A DNA stretch of 64,000 bases, from assembly GCF_001613345.1 (NCBI RefSeq), contig NZ_BDCE01000066.1, positions 1 to 64,000 on the forward strand, in the 5' to 3' direction. Positions 19,383-28,202 of this stretch are shown here, one piece after another (position 1 is the first letter of the stretch; each line of letters opens with the position of its first letter). Source of the stretch: Nocardia uniformis NBRC 13702 (GTDB lineage: Bacteria; Actinomycetota; Actinomycetes; Mycobacteriales; Mycobacteriaceae). The translations under genes were made by a program, and so were the position numbers. The notes under the pieces were generated by a model. That model searched no databases. It was not told where the DNA came from and was given only the letters and a program-made list of their open reading frames with translations.

Positions 19383-19399
19383 GTTCGGCATTGTCGAAC
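19383..19399. promoter_or_regulatory. Predicted IclR operator B
   Basis: GTTCGGCATTGTCGAAC, an imperfect palindrome matching site A in inverted orientation (two differences). It lies about 100 bp upstream of the glpF start, in position to repress the glpFKD promoter. Confidence 0.65.
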
Positions 19400-19500
19400 G
19401 GGACCGGTTGAGTGTGTGCAATATCACCGTAGTGTTCGGCGCACTTTCAGAGGTCCCGGCGATCCGGCCCGGGACCACCCCACGGACGATTGGAGAAATC

Positions 19501-20301
19501 GTGGGTCTCACAGAGGTTTTCGTCAGCGAGGTATTCGGCACGGGAGTGCTGATACTGCTCGGCGCCGGAGTGGTGGCCAATGTCCTGCTGGTGAAGTCCA
19601 AGGGTCTCGACGGCGGCTGGCTGCTGATCAATATCGGGTGGGGATTCGGCGTGATGGCGGGCGTCTACCTCGCCTTCAAATCCGGCGCACACCTCAATCC
19701 CGCGGTGACCCTGGGAATCCTGAGCAGCGGAGCCGATGAGTACGCCCCGGGCGTCGCCGTCTCGTTCGGCTCGACCGTGGTCTATCTGGCAGCCGAGCTA
19801 TTCGGCGCGTTCCTGGGCGCCTGCCTGACGTTTGTGGCGTACAAGAAGCATTTCGACGCCGAACCGGACGAGGGCAAGAAACTGGCTGTCTTCGCGACCG
19901 GTCCGGCCATCCGCAACTACGGCTGGAATCTGGCCACCGAGGCGATCGCCACCTTCGTCCTGGTGCTGGTGGTGCTCTCGTTCGCGAAGACGCCCTCCGG
20001 GCTCGGCCCGCTCGCGGTCGCGCTGCTGGTTGTGGGCATCGGCGCCTCGCTCGGCGGCCCGACCGGCTACGCCATCAACCCGGCACGTGACCTCGGCCCG
20101 CGCATCGCGCACGCGATACTGCCGCTGCGGCACACCGCCGCCGAACCTGTCCCCGCGCACTCCGCGAGCCTGGGTGCCGCCGCCGAACCAACCCGCGAGC
20201 CCAAGGCCGGATCCAGTGACTGGGCCTACGCCTGGGTCCCGGTGGTCGGCCCGATAATCGGCGGCGTGCTGGCCGGTCTCGTCTCGCAGCTCATCTTCTG
20301 A
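19501..20301 (+). CDS. glpF: Glycerol facilitator (aquaglyceroporin, MIP family)
   Basis: A 266-residue major intrinsic protein with six membrane helices and the two pore motifs HLNPAVT (NPA 66-68) and NPARDLGPR (NPA 193-195). Asp197 after the second NPA is the hallmark of glycerol-conducting members. The start is the GTG at 19501, with GGAG 8 bases upstream; the frame runs 31 codons further up, but that part is not membrane-like and lies in the operator region. First gene of glpF-glpK-glpD. A 35-residue polar insertion (about 210-245) sits before the last helix. Confidence 0.92.
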   Translation: MGLTEVFVSEVFGTGVLILLGAGVVANVLLVKSKGLDGGWLLINIGWGFGVMAGVYLAFKSGAHLNPAVTLGILSSGADEYAPGVAVSFGSTVVYLAAELFGAFLGACLTFVAYKKHFDAEPDEGKKLAVFATGPAIRNYGWNLATEAIATFVLVLVVLSFAKTPSGLGPLAVALLVVGIGASLGGPTGYAINPARDLGPRIAHAILPLRHTAAEPVPAHSASLGAAAEPTREPKAGSSDWAYAWVPVVGPIIGGVLAGLVSQLIF

Positions 20302-20349
20302 TCGAATCACCCTCAGCAGCAACCAGTTTCGCCGAAGGAGAAAACCCCC

Positions 20350-21864
20350 ATGTCACGATACGTCGCAGCGATCGACCAGGGCACCACCTCGACCCGCGCC
20401 ATGATCTTCGACCACGCGGGCACGGTCATCGCGGTCGACCAGCGCGAACACAACCAGATCTTCCCGCGCGCGGGATGGGTGGAGCACGACCCGGTCGAGA
20501 TCTGGGAGAACACCCGCGCGGTAGTCGCGGGAGCCCTGGCCAAAGGTGATCTCACCGCCGCCGATATCGCCGCGGTCGGCATTACCAATCAGCGCGAGAC
20601 CACCGTGGTCTGGGATCGCGCCACCGGGGAGCCGGTCTACAACGCGATCGTGTGGCAGGACACCCGGACCGACCGGATCGCCGAGGAGCTGGGCCGACTG
20701 GGCGGCGGACAGCAGCGCTACCGGGAGCGGACGGGATTGCCCCTGGCGACGTACTTCTCCGGGCCGAAGATCAAGTGGATCCTCGACAATGTCGAGGGCG
20801 TCCGGGAACGCGCGGAAGCGGGCGAGCTGGCCTTCGGGACCATGGACAGCTGGATCCTGTGGAATATGACCGGCGGCACCGACGGCGGCGTGCACGGCAC
20901 CGATCCGACCAACGCGTCGCGCACGCTGCTGATGGACCTGGACACGCTGAAATGGGATGCCGAGATCGCGGCGGAGATGGGTGTGCCGATGTCCATGCTG
21001 CCCGAAATCTATTCGTCCTCAGAGGTTTACGGCTCGGTGCGCGCCCGCGGCGCGCTGGCCGGCGTGCCCATTGCCGGTATCCTCGGCGACCAGCAGGCCG
21101 CTACCTTCGGCCAGGCCTGCCTGACGCCGGGTGAAGCCAAGAACACCTACGGCACAGGCAATTTCGTGCTGCTCAATACCGGAACCGACAAGGTGCTCTC
21201 CAGCAATGGCCTGCTGACCACCGTCTGCTACAAGCTCGGCGACGCCAAACCGGTCTACGCCCTGGAGGGCGCCATCGCGGTGACCGGGTCGCTGGTGCAG
21301 TGGCTGCGCGACAACCTCGGCATGATCGGTTCGGCGGCCGAGATCGAGGAGCACGCGCGTTCCGTCGACGACAATGGCGGTGCCTATTTCGTGCCCGCCT
21401 TCTCGGGATTGTTCGCACCCTATTGGCGCTCCGATGCGCGCGGCGCGATTGTCGGGCTGACTCGCTTCGTGAACAAGGGCCATCTCGCGCGGGCTGTCCT
21501 CGAGGCCACCGCCTTCCAGACCCGCGAGGTCATCGAGGCGATGAATGCCGACTCCGGGGTCGCGCTCACCTCACTCAAGGTGGACGGCGGGATGGTCGTC
21601 AACGAATTGCTCATGCAATTCCAGGCCGACATCCTCGGGGTCGAGGTCATTCGTCCGGTCGTCGCGGAGACCACCGCGCTCGGCGCGGCCTACGCCGCCG
21701 GTCTCGCCGTCGGATACTGGGCCGGGGAGGACGCCATCCGGACGAACTGGGCCGAGGACAAGCGGTGGCAGCCGAACCTGGACGAGGCCCGCCGGGAACG
21801 CGAGTTCCGCAACTGGAAGAAGGCCGTCACCAAGACCTTCGACTGGGTCGAGAACGAGGACTGA
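20350..21864 (+). CDS. glpK: Glycerol kinase (second copy, glpFKD operon)
   Basis: Glycerol kinase of 504 residues, FGGY family, with DQGTTSTR (about 9-16), GDQQAATFGQ (about 246), YGTGNFVLLNTG (about 266) and the conserved VDGGMVVNELLMQFQAD block (about 411-427). It phosphorylates incoming glycerol. It lies 48 bp after glpF and 45 bp before glpD, each with a clear ribosome-binding site (GAAGGAG upstream of this ATG), so this is the main operon kinase. The divergent paralogue at 16899 is similar along its whole length but clearly diverged. Confidence 0.95.
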   Translation: MSRYVAAIDQGTTSTRAMIFDHAGTVIAVDQREHNQIFPRAGWVEHDPVEIWENTRAVVAGALAKGDLTAADIAAVGITNQRETTVVWDRATGEPVYNAIVWQDTRTDRIAEELGRLGGGQQRYRERTGLPLATYFSGPKIKWILDNVEGVRERAEAGELAFGTMDSWILWNMTGGTDGGVHGTDPTNASRTLLMDLDTLKWDAEIAAEMGVPMSMLPEIYSSSEVYGSVRARGALAGVPIAGILGDQQAATFGQACLTPGEAKNTYGTGNFVLLNTGTDKVLSSNGLLTTVCYKLGDAKPVYALEGAIAVTGSLVQWLRDNLGMIGSAAEIEEHARSVDDNGGAYFVPAFSGLFAPYWRSDARGAIVGLTRFVNKGHLARAVLEATAFQTREVIEAMNADSGVALTSLKVDGGMVVNELLMQFQADILGVEVIRPVVAETTALGAAYAAGLAVGYWAGEDAIRTNWAEDKRWQPNLDEARREREFRNWKKAVTKTFDWVENED

Positions 21865-21909
21865 CCTTCTGCTCGGCGAACCCGCCCCGGCTATCGAGGA
21901 GAACTCCGA

Positions 21910-23637
21910 ATGCCCGCCCCACGTCTCGGCCCGGACTACCGCAGGACCGCGCTGCGGAGGCTCGCCTCCGATGAGTTCGATGTGCTGGTCATCGGCGGCG
22001 GTGTGGTCGGGGCGGGCGCCGCGCTCGATGCCGCGGCGCGCGGATTGTCGGTCGCCCTGGTAGAGGCGCGGGACTGGGGTGCGGGCACATCCGGCCGGTC
22101 CAGCAAATTGATACACGGTGGCCTGCGCTATTTGGAGCAGTTCGACTTCAAGTTGGTGTTCGAAGCCCTCAAGGAACGAAGACTGCTGTTGAACAGGCTC
22201 GCTCCGCACCTGGTGCGCCCGGTGCCGCTGCTCTTCCCGCTGCGGCACCGGGTCTGGGAACGCGGGTACGCCGGGGCCGGGGTGCTGCTCTACGACCTGA
22301 TCGGTCGGACCAAGCAGTTGCCTGCGCATCGCCATCTGTCCCGCGCCGGTGTCTTGCGTGCGGCGCGCGGACTGGACCCGCAGGCACTGGTCGGAGGCAT
22401 CCAGTTCTACGAGGCGCAGGTCGATGACGCGCGCCACACCATGACGCTGGCCCGCACCGCCGCCCAGTACGGCGCCACGGTGCTCACCGGAGCGCGCGTC
22501 ACCGAACTGGTCCGGGCCGGGGAGCGGGTGGTCGGGGCGGTGGTGCGCGACGCGGAGACCGGCACCGAGATCACCGTGGCGGCTCGGCGGGTGATTGGCG
22601 CGACCGGGGTGTGGACCGACGAGACACACGAAATCGCCGGTGTGCCAGCGCCGTTCACCGTCCGCATGTCCAAGGGCGTACATCTACTCGTCCCGCGCGC
22701 CCGGCTCGATCTCGGGAGCGGGCTGATCATGCGCACCGAGAAGAGCGTCCTGTTCGTCATTCCGTGGGATCGGCACTGGATCATCGGCACCACCGACACC
22801 GACTGGGCCCTCGACCGCGTCCATCCGGCGGTGAGCCGGGCCGACGTCGACTATCTGCTCGCACGCGTCAACGCGATGCTCACCGACCCGCTGACCGCCG
22901 CCGATATCGAGGGCGTCTACGCTGGCCTGCGCCCCCTACTGGCCGGTGAATCCGCCGAAACCGCCCAGCTGTCAAGGGAACACGCGGTCGCCGAGCCCGC
23001 GCCCGGACTGTTCGTCATCGCGGGCGGCAAGTACACCACCTACCGGGTGATGGCCGCCGACGTGGTCGATGCCGCGGTCCGCGGCTTCGGCCGCGCCGCC
23101 CCGAAATCACTGACCGAACACATCCCGCTCCTCGGAGCGCTGGGCTATCACGAAATGTGGCTCGAGCGCGGCAGTATCGCGGACCGCACGAGACTCCGCC
23201 CGGCGACTGTCGAGCACCTGCTACACCGCTACGGCTCCCTGGTGAGCGAACTGTTCCACCTCATTGCCGAGCGCCCGGACCTGTCCGAGCCGCTCGCCGG
23301 AGCACCCGACTACCTGCGAGCCGAGGCGGTCTACGCGGTCACCCACGAGGGGGCGCTACGACTGGCGGACATACTGATTCGCCGAACCAGGATCTCCATC
23401 GATCAGCCCGACCGCGGACTCGCGGCGGCGGCGGAGGTCGCGCGTCTGGTGGCACCGCACCTCGGCTGGGACGCCGAGCGCGAGCAGGCCGAGGTCGTCC
23501 ACTACACGCAGCGGGTCAAGGCCGAACGCGCCGCTCAGCAGGCCGCCGACGACCACGCGGCCAATGCCGCCCGACTGGCCGCCGAGGAACCAGCACCGAC
23601 CCCGGTTTACAACCCGCTGACCATTGAAAACGGCTAG
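21910..23637 (+). CDS. glpD: FAD-dependent glycerol-3-phosphate dehydrogenase
   Basis: Membrane-associated aerobic glycerol-3-phosphate dehydrogenase, 575 residues. The FAD-binding Rossmann motif VIGGGVVGAGAALDAAARGL is at about 24-43, with SSKLIHGGLRYLEQFDF (about 61-77) and the C-terminal DAO_C region (about 400-520). It oxidises glycerol 3-phosphate to dihydroxyacetone phosphate and gives electrons to menaquinone. Last gene of the glpFKD group, following glpK by 45 bp with GAGGAG before the ATG. The final 40 residues are Ala-rich and polar, longer than in E. coli. Confidence 0.94.
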   Translation: MPAPRLGPDYRRTALRRLASDEFDVLVIGGGVVGAGAALDAAARGLSVALVEARDWGAGTSGRSSKLIHGGLRYLEQFDFKLVFEALKERRLLLNRLAPHLVRPVPLLFPLRHRVWERGYAGAGVLLYDLIGRTKQLPAHRHLSRAGVLRAARGLDPQALVGGIQFYEAQVDDARHTMTLARTAAQYGATVLTGARVTELVRAGERVVGAVVRDAETGTEITVAARRVIGATGVWTDETHEIAGVPAPFTVRMSKGVHLLVPRARLDLGSGLIMRTEKSVLFVIPWDRHWIIGTTDTDWALDRVHPAVSRADVDYLLARVNAMLTDPLTAADIEGVYAGLRPLLAGESAETAQLSREHAVAEPAPGLFVIAGGKYTTYRVMAADVVDAAVRGFGRAAPKSLTEHIPLLGALGYHEMWLERGSIADRTRLRPATVEHLLHRYGSLVSELFHLIAERPDLSEPLAGAPDYLRAEAVYAVTHEGALRLADILIRRTRISIDQPDRGLAAAAEVARLVAPHLGWDAEREQAEVVHYTQRVKAERAAQQAADDHAANAARLAAEEPAPTPVYNPLTIENG

Positions 23638-23672
23638 TCCTTCGGCGCTGCGCGGATTCGCGCGGAAGGAGG

Positions 23673-24236
23673 TCAGCCGGGTTCGACCACCTCGCGCAGC
23701 GCACGGAATTCCGAGGCGAGGGCGTCGAGTGTGTAATGGGCATTGAGCCCGCTGGGGTTGGGCAGCACCCATAACGCGGTAGCACCGATCCCCTCGGGTT
23801 GCGGGCCGACTGTGGTGCGCGGACGACCGAAGGCCGTGCGGTAGGCACCGATTCCCAGCACAGCCAGTACTCGGGGCTGATACCGCTCGACCCGATCAAC
23901 CAGGGCACGTCCACCTGCGCGCAGTTCGTCGGCGGTCAGTTGCTCGGCTTTGGCGGTCGTGCGTGCGGCCACGTTCGTGATCCCCAACCCCAGCCCGAGC
24001 AGTTCGTGCTGTTCGTCGGGCCGCAGTAGGCGCGGCGTGAAACCGGACCGATGCAATGCCGGCCAGAACCGATTTCCCGGACGAGCGAAGTGATATCCGG
24101 TCGCCCCCGACCACAGGCCCGGATTGATTCCGCAGAAGAGCACACGCAAGCCGGGCCCGATCACATCGGGAATCGTCTGGTCCTGCGCCGCGGCCAGATC
24201 CGCGGGCGACGGCCGCGCTGACGAACCAGAACCCAT
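23673..24236 (-). CDS. mug: G/U mismatch-specific DNA glycosylase
   Basis: A 187-residue Mug-type uracil/thymine-DNA glycosylase. GINPG (36-40) contains the catalytic-site Asn38, and the second signature NPSGLNAHY spans 160-168. It removes uracil or modified bases opposite guanine and starts base-excision repair. Length matches the family, with about 20 extra N-terminal residues. Convergent with glpD and single. Confidence 0.92.
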   Translation of the reverse strand: MGSGSSARPSPADLAAAQDQTIPDVIGPGLRVLFCGINPGLWSGATGYHFARPGNRFWPALHRSGFTPRLLRPDEQHELLGLGLGITNVAARTTAKAEQLTADELRAGGRALVDRVERYQPRVLAVLGIGAYRTAFGRPRTTVGPQPEGIGATALWVLPNPSGLNAHYTLDALASEFRALREVVEPG

Positions 24237-24317
24237 TCCCTCAGTCTGCCGGGGCTCTGCCGACCACCTGCCGCCGGGCTCGGCGACAGTCGCCGCGCGA
24301 ATGAACGCGAAGCGGGC

Positions 24318-24956
24318 CTAACTGTTCTCGAGATAGAGCGGTCCCAGGACCGAGACCAGGTGGACTATGCGCTGCACGATCTGGTCGGCGCTGCAGTCGA
24401 GGAGTCCGGATTGCCAGGCGTTGATCAGCTCGACGAAACCGCCGACGGAGGCGATGGCGTCGATGCGAAGGGCCAGCAGGTCGGCGTCGGGCCGGACGTA
24501 GGTCTGTGCGGCGCCTACGACGAGGTTCGCGGTGAGCTGTAGCGCTTCGCCTCGGCAGGCTTCCAGGGCGGGGCTGCCCGCGTGGTGCAGCAGCAGTATC
24601 CGACCGAAGCCGGGATCATTGGAAATGCGTTGCAGCACAGTCGATGCCGCTTGTTCGATGAGCCCGGGCAAGGGACGGCTGGAGTAGTCGGCGAAAACGC
24701 CGCCGAGCGCGGCGAGCATGTCGTCGCGAACTTGCTCCCATGCGGCGACGAGAAGTTCGTCGCGGTCAGCGAAGGCTTCGTAGAAGTAGCGGTCGTTGAG
24801 GCCGGTGCGGGCACAGACCGCTCGGATGGTGACCCCGGTCCAGCCGGACTCGCGCCAGATTTCCAGGGCGGCCTCGATGACGCGCTCGCGGCGTTCGGTG
24901 CGCCGTTGGTCTGCGCTGCGCCCTCCCCAGGTTCGTGCTGTGGTCACGGCTCCCAT
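24318..24956 (-). CDS. TetR family regulator of the P450 operon
   Basis: A 212-residue TetR-type repressor. The helix-turn-helix spans about 20-65 (EAALEIWRESGWTGVTIRAVCARTGLNDRYFYEAFADRDELL). The C-terminal all-alpha domain is of unknown ligand specificity. It is divergent from the cytochrome P450 gene across a 116-bp region with a perfect 11-bp inverted repeat (AAACTGGTGAC), the likely operator for both promoters. I start at 24956; the 16 codons above it overlap the operator. The inducer is probably a substrate or intermediate of the P450-SDR-hydrolase-monooxygenase pathway. Confidence 0.85.
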   Translation of the reverse strand: MGAVTTARTWGGRSADQRRTERRERVIEAALEIWRESGWTGVTIRAVCARTGLNDRYFYEAFADRDELLVAAWEQVRDDMLAALGGVFADYSSRPLPGLIEQAASTVLQRISNDPGFGRILLLHHAGSPALEACRGEALQLTANLVVGAAQTYVRPDADLLALRIDAIASVGGFVELINAWQSGLLDCSADQIVQRIVHLVSVLGPLYLENS

Positions 24957-24981
24957 CTTGACAAGCGAGTGGGCCACACAC

Positions 24982-25026
24982 AAACTGGTGACACGCGCAG
25001 ACAATTGGGACGGGCGTCACCAGTTT
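24982..25026. promoter_or_regulatory. Inverted-repeat operator between TetR and P450 genes
   Basis: AAACTGGTGAC (24982-24992) and GTCACCAGTTT (25016-25026) are perfect 11-bp inverted arms with a 23-bp spacer, centred on CAATTG (25002-25007). Long-spaced arms suit two dimers or one dimer per promoter. Confidence 0.65.
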
Positions 25027-25072
25027 CTGAGTGTTTTCGGTACAGAGCTGTATCGCCCCGAGGAGGGTCAGC

Positions 25073-26506
25073 ATGGTCACACATGCGCAAGTCATCGACG
25101 AGCACGCGGATGACACGGCACCGCCAAGCTTCATGCGAACCCCGATGTGGGTGGCCACCTACGAGGCGCTGACCATCGGACTGGATCACCGTGCCGGGTT
25201 GATCGGACGGCTGAAGGACGCCGATATCCTGCGCTTCCGGGCGGGGACCCGACGATTCGTCGCACTGAACCACCCCGACTACGTCGATCACGTCCTGCAC
25301 GCCGGGCGGCTGAAGTATCGGAAATCGTTCGAGTACGAGATGTTGCGCGCGATTCTCGGTGTCAGCCTGTTCACCGATGAGGACGATTCCTGGCAGCGGC
25401 ATCGCACGCTGCTCAACCCGATGTTCGCCCGCCGTCACCTCAACAGCCTGCTCGACTTGATGATCGAGCCGATTCAGGCGCGGATTGATTCTCTCGAGGC
25501 CGAGACCGGCCGCATCGAGATCGACATGGTTGGCGAGATGGTCCAGATGACGCTGAACGTGGTGGGAAACGCGTTGTTCGGGGAACAGTTCGGGCCGATC
25601 GCGCTGAAGATGTCGGATCTGGTGACCGGTGGTTTGCGTTTCGCCGAACGGCTCGAGCGGGTGTTCGTGGTCGCCGCACCACCCACATGGGCGTGGCGGG
25701 CCACGGCTCGAGTGGCATTCACTCCGGTTCCGCTGCCGCCGCCGTTCCGCAAGATTCAGCGGATCGTCCGGCTGCTGGATGACGAGGTGTGGACACTGGT
25801 GCGTGAGCGCGACGTACACCGCACCGACAGCCCGGATCTGCTCAATCATCTGCTCACCGCATCCGATGAGCAGGGTTCACTGCCATTGCGACGTGTCCGT
25901 GACGAGGCGCTGACCTTCATGCTGGCCGGGCACGAAACCACCGCCAACGCACTGTCGTGGATGTGGTACCTGCTCGCACTGAATCCGCAGGCTCGGGCCC
26001 GGCTGCTCGACGAGGTCGACACCGTACTCGACGGACGCCGGCCAACGGTGGCCGACGTCTCCCGATTGCCTTGGACCACAGCATGTTTCCAGGAGGCGAT
26101 GCGCTACTTCTCGCCCGCCTGGGTGATCCCGCGGGTGGCCGTCGAGGACGATGTGATCGGCCGACACCGGATCCGGCGCGGCACCACCGTGATCATGCCG
26201 ACCCACCACATCCACCACGACCCACGGTGGTGGACCGACCCCGAGGAGTTCGATCCCTCCCGGTTCCTGCCCGGCGCGGGAAAGGGCCGACCGCGATCGG
26301 CGTATCTGCCTTTCGGCGGCGGCAAACGCATCTGCATCGGCTCCAGTTTCGCCCTGATGGAGTCGGTGCTGATCACCGCCATGTTGAGCCAGAAGTACGT
26401 CTTCGACCTGGTACCCGGTCACCCGGTCGAACCCGAGGCAACGCTGACTCTGCGCCCGCGCGACGGGCTGCGAATGATCGCCCGCCGCAGGGAGATCCAA
26501 CGGTGA
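25073..26506 (+). CDS. Cytochrome P450 monooxygenase
   Basis: A 477-residue bacterial P450 with all key elements: I-helix AGHETT (285-290), K-helix EAMR (341-344, ExxR), PERF-like region FDPSRFLP (393-400) and the heme-binding loop FGGGKRICIG (414-423, Cys421 heme ligand). AGGAGGG lies upstream of the ATG at 25073. The length and motifs resemble class-E fatty-acid/terpene/steroid hydroxylating P450s more than short CYP105-type enzymes. It needs a ferredoxin and reductase; none is encoded nearby. First gene of a four-gene coupled operon: its stop overlaps the SDR start (GTGA). Confidence 0.93.
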   Translation: MVTHAQVIDEHADDTAPPSFMRTPMWVATYEALTIGLDHRAGLIGRLKDADILRFRAGTRRFVALNHPDYVDHVLHAGRLKYRKSFEYEMLRAILGVSLFTDEDDSWQRHRTLLNPMFARRHLNSLLDLMIEPIQARIDSLEAETGRIEIDMVGEMVQMTLNVVGNALFGEQFGPIALKMSDLVTGGLRFAERLERVFVVAAPPTWAWRATARVAFTPVPLPPPFRKIQRIVRLLDDEVWTLVRERDVHRTDSPDLLNHLLTASDEQGSLPLRRVRDEALTFMLAGHETTANALSWMWYLLALNPQARARLLDEVDTVLDGRRPTVADVSRLPWTTACFQEAMRYFSPAWVIPRVAVEDDVIGRHRIRRGTTVIMPTHHIHHDPRWWTDPEEFDPSRFLPGAGKGRPRSAYLPFGGGKRICIGSSFALMESVLITAMLSQKYVFDLVPGHPVEPEATLTLRPRDGLRMIARRREIQR

Positions 26507-27303
26507 ACGGCATCGAACCCCGCGATGCGCTGGTGCTGATCACCGGCGCGGGCCACGGCATCGGCGCGGCGACCGCCCGGCGCTACGCCCGCTCGGGCGC
26601 CACCGTCGTGGCCGTCGACATCGACGAGGACGCCGCACGCGCCACCGCACGGGACTGCGGCGCGCAGGGCGTACCCGCACACGCCCGCCGCTGCGACGTC
26701 GGCGACGCGGAAGCGGTTGCCGAGCTGGCGAAATCGGTGTCGGAGGACATCGGCGAGATCGACATCGTTGTCAATAACGCCGGAGTCGGTGTGGGCGGGC
26801 CGTTTCTGGACACCAGCCTCGACGACTGGACCTGGCTGCGGTCGGTGAATCTCGACGGTGTGATCCACGGGTGTCACATCTTCGGCGCCGCGATGGCCGA
26901 ACGCGGCCGGGGGCAGCTGGTCAACATCGCCTCGGGAGCGGGTTACCTCCCGAACCGTCGCATGGCCACCTACTGCGCGTCCAAGGCCGCGGTGATCATG
27001 TTCTCCCGATGCCTGCGCGCCGACCTGCGCCCGCGCGGGGTCGGGGTGAGTGTCGTCTGCCCGGGTGTGATCAATACCGGAATCCTGGACCGCACCCGGC
27101 TACGAGGCAACGCCCTGAACGAACGGGACTGGTTCGCACGGGCTTTCGACCACAGTCACTCCCCCGACACGGTGGCGAAGGCCGTCGTCCGCGCTGCCGC
27201 ACATGATCGCTCGTTCGTTCCGGTCGGCGCCGAGGTTCGGCTGGCCCACCACCTGCTGCGGCTGACTCCGGGCCCGATCGTGGACCTGGCGGCACGGATA
27301 TGA
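26503..27303 (+). CDS. SDR family dehydrogenase in P450 operon
   Basis: A 266-residue classical SDR: TGAGHGIG (14-21), Asp39 at the end of beta-2 (favouring NAD(H)), NNAG (91-94), Ser144, Y157-x3-K161. The start is the GTG at 26503 that overlaps the P450 stop codon (GTGA); the longer open frame lies antiphase inside the P450 gene. The 3' end overlaps the hydrolase ATG by 4 bp. The logical role is to oxidise the alcohol made by the P450 to the ketone used by the downstream Baeyer-Villiger enzyme. Confidence 0.9.
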   Translation: MNGIEPRDALVLITGAGHGIGAATARRYARSGATVVAVDIDEDAARATARDCGAQGVPAHARRCDVGDAEAVAELAKSVSEDIGEIDIVVNNAGVGVGGPFLDTSLDDWTWLRSVNLDGVIHGCHIFGAAMAERGRGQLVNIASGAGYLPNRRMATYCASKAAVIMFSRCLRADLRPRGVGVSVVCPGVINTGILDRTRLRGNALNERDWFARAFDHSHSPDTVAKAVVRAAAHDRSFVPVGAEVRLAHHLLRLTPGPIVDLAARI

Positions 27304-28202
27304 CTGTCACGCAAAGCCGATACGACCGCGAGACGGTGGTCCTCGGCGGCGTCCGGACACGCTGCCTCCGCGCACCCGGCCGCAGCCCCACGGTGGTGCT
27401 GCTGCACGGGTTCACCGATTCCGCGGACACCTGGCGCCCGCTGCTCCGCGAGCTGGCCGACCGCGGCCTGCGCGCGGCCGCGGTGGATCTGCCACATTTC
27501 GGTGCCGCCGACCGGCCAATCAGCGACACCGTGCTCGGCGGATACGACTCGTTCGCTGCGGCGGCGATCGACTATTTCGACAGTGGCGACGGAGTGGTCC
27601 TGGTCGGCAATTCCGTTGGCGGACTGGTGGCCCTGCGTGCCAGCCAGGATCCACGGCCCGGCATTCGCGCAGTGGTGGCCATCGGTCCTGCCGGGCTGCA
27701 CACGCCCCAATGGCTGCGCACCCTGAGCCGAGCGACACCCCTGCTGGCTCTGCTGTCGCGGGCCCCCGTGCCCTCGGTCACCAGCTTCGGACCGCTGCTG
27801 CCGGCGGTGTGGGCCGCGCTGTTCTCCCTGGCCGTAGCACGAGGCAGGCTGACCCCCGCGACAAAAGACCACTACGCCTCACATATTCACACCGGCGACG
27901 TGAAACGGGTGCTGGCACTGGGCCTTCGCACCATTACCGAGCTGATCGACCCCGCTGTCGTGGACCCGGCCCGATTCGCCGTCCCGGTCACCCTGATCTG
28001 GGGCCGCCACGACTGGATCTGTCCCCCGACCGGAGCAAAGACAGTACTGGACATCCGGCGTGCGGATGTCGATGTCGATGTCGTGATCTACCCCGACGCG
28101 GGGCACTGCACCCAACTCGAGCGCCCGGCCGATATCGCCGTCCGCATAACGACTCTCATCGCCGACACGGCCCACGGCCGCACGACCGCACTCGAAGGAT
28201 GA
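27300..28202 (+). CDS. Alpha/beta hydrolase (esterase/lactonase candidate)
   Basis: A 300-residue alpha/beta hydrolase: oxyanion region LLHGFTDSADTW (34-45), nucleophile elbow GNSVGG (103-108, Ser105), catalytic Asp near 237 (WGRHDWICPP) and His near 268 (DAGHCTQLERP). No signal peptide. ATGA overlaps with the SDR gene before it and the monooxygenase after it show tight coupling. In this context it probably cleaves the ester or lactone formed by the Baeyer-Villiger step. C-C hydrolase activity (MhpC type) is an alternative. Confidence 0.87.
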   Translation: MTVTQSRYDRETVVLGGVRTRCLRAPGRSPTVVLLHGFTDSADTWRPLLRELADRGLRAAAVDLPHFGAADRPISDTVLGGYDSFAAAAIDYFDSGDGVVLVGNSVGGLVALRASQDPRPGIRAVVAIGPAGLHTPQWLRTLSRATPLLALLSRAPVPSVTSFGPLLPAVWAALFSLAVARGRLTPATKDHYASHIHTGDVKRVLALGLRTITELIDPAVVDPARFAVPVTLIWGRHDWICPPTGAKTVLDIRRADVDVDVVIYPDAGHCTQLERPADIAVRITTLIADTAHGRTTALEG

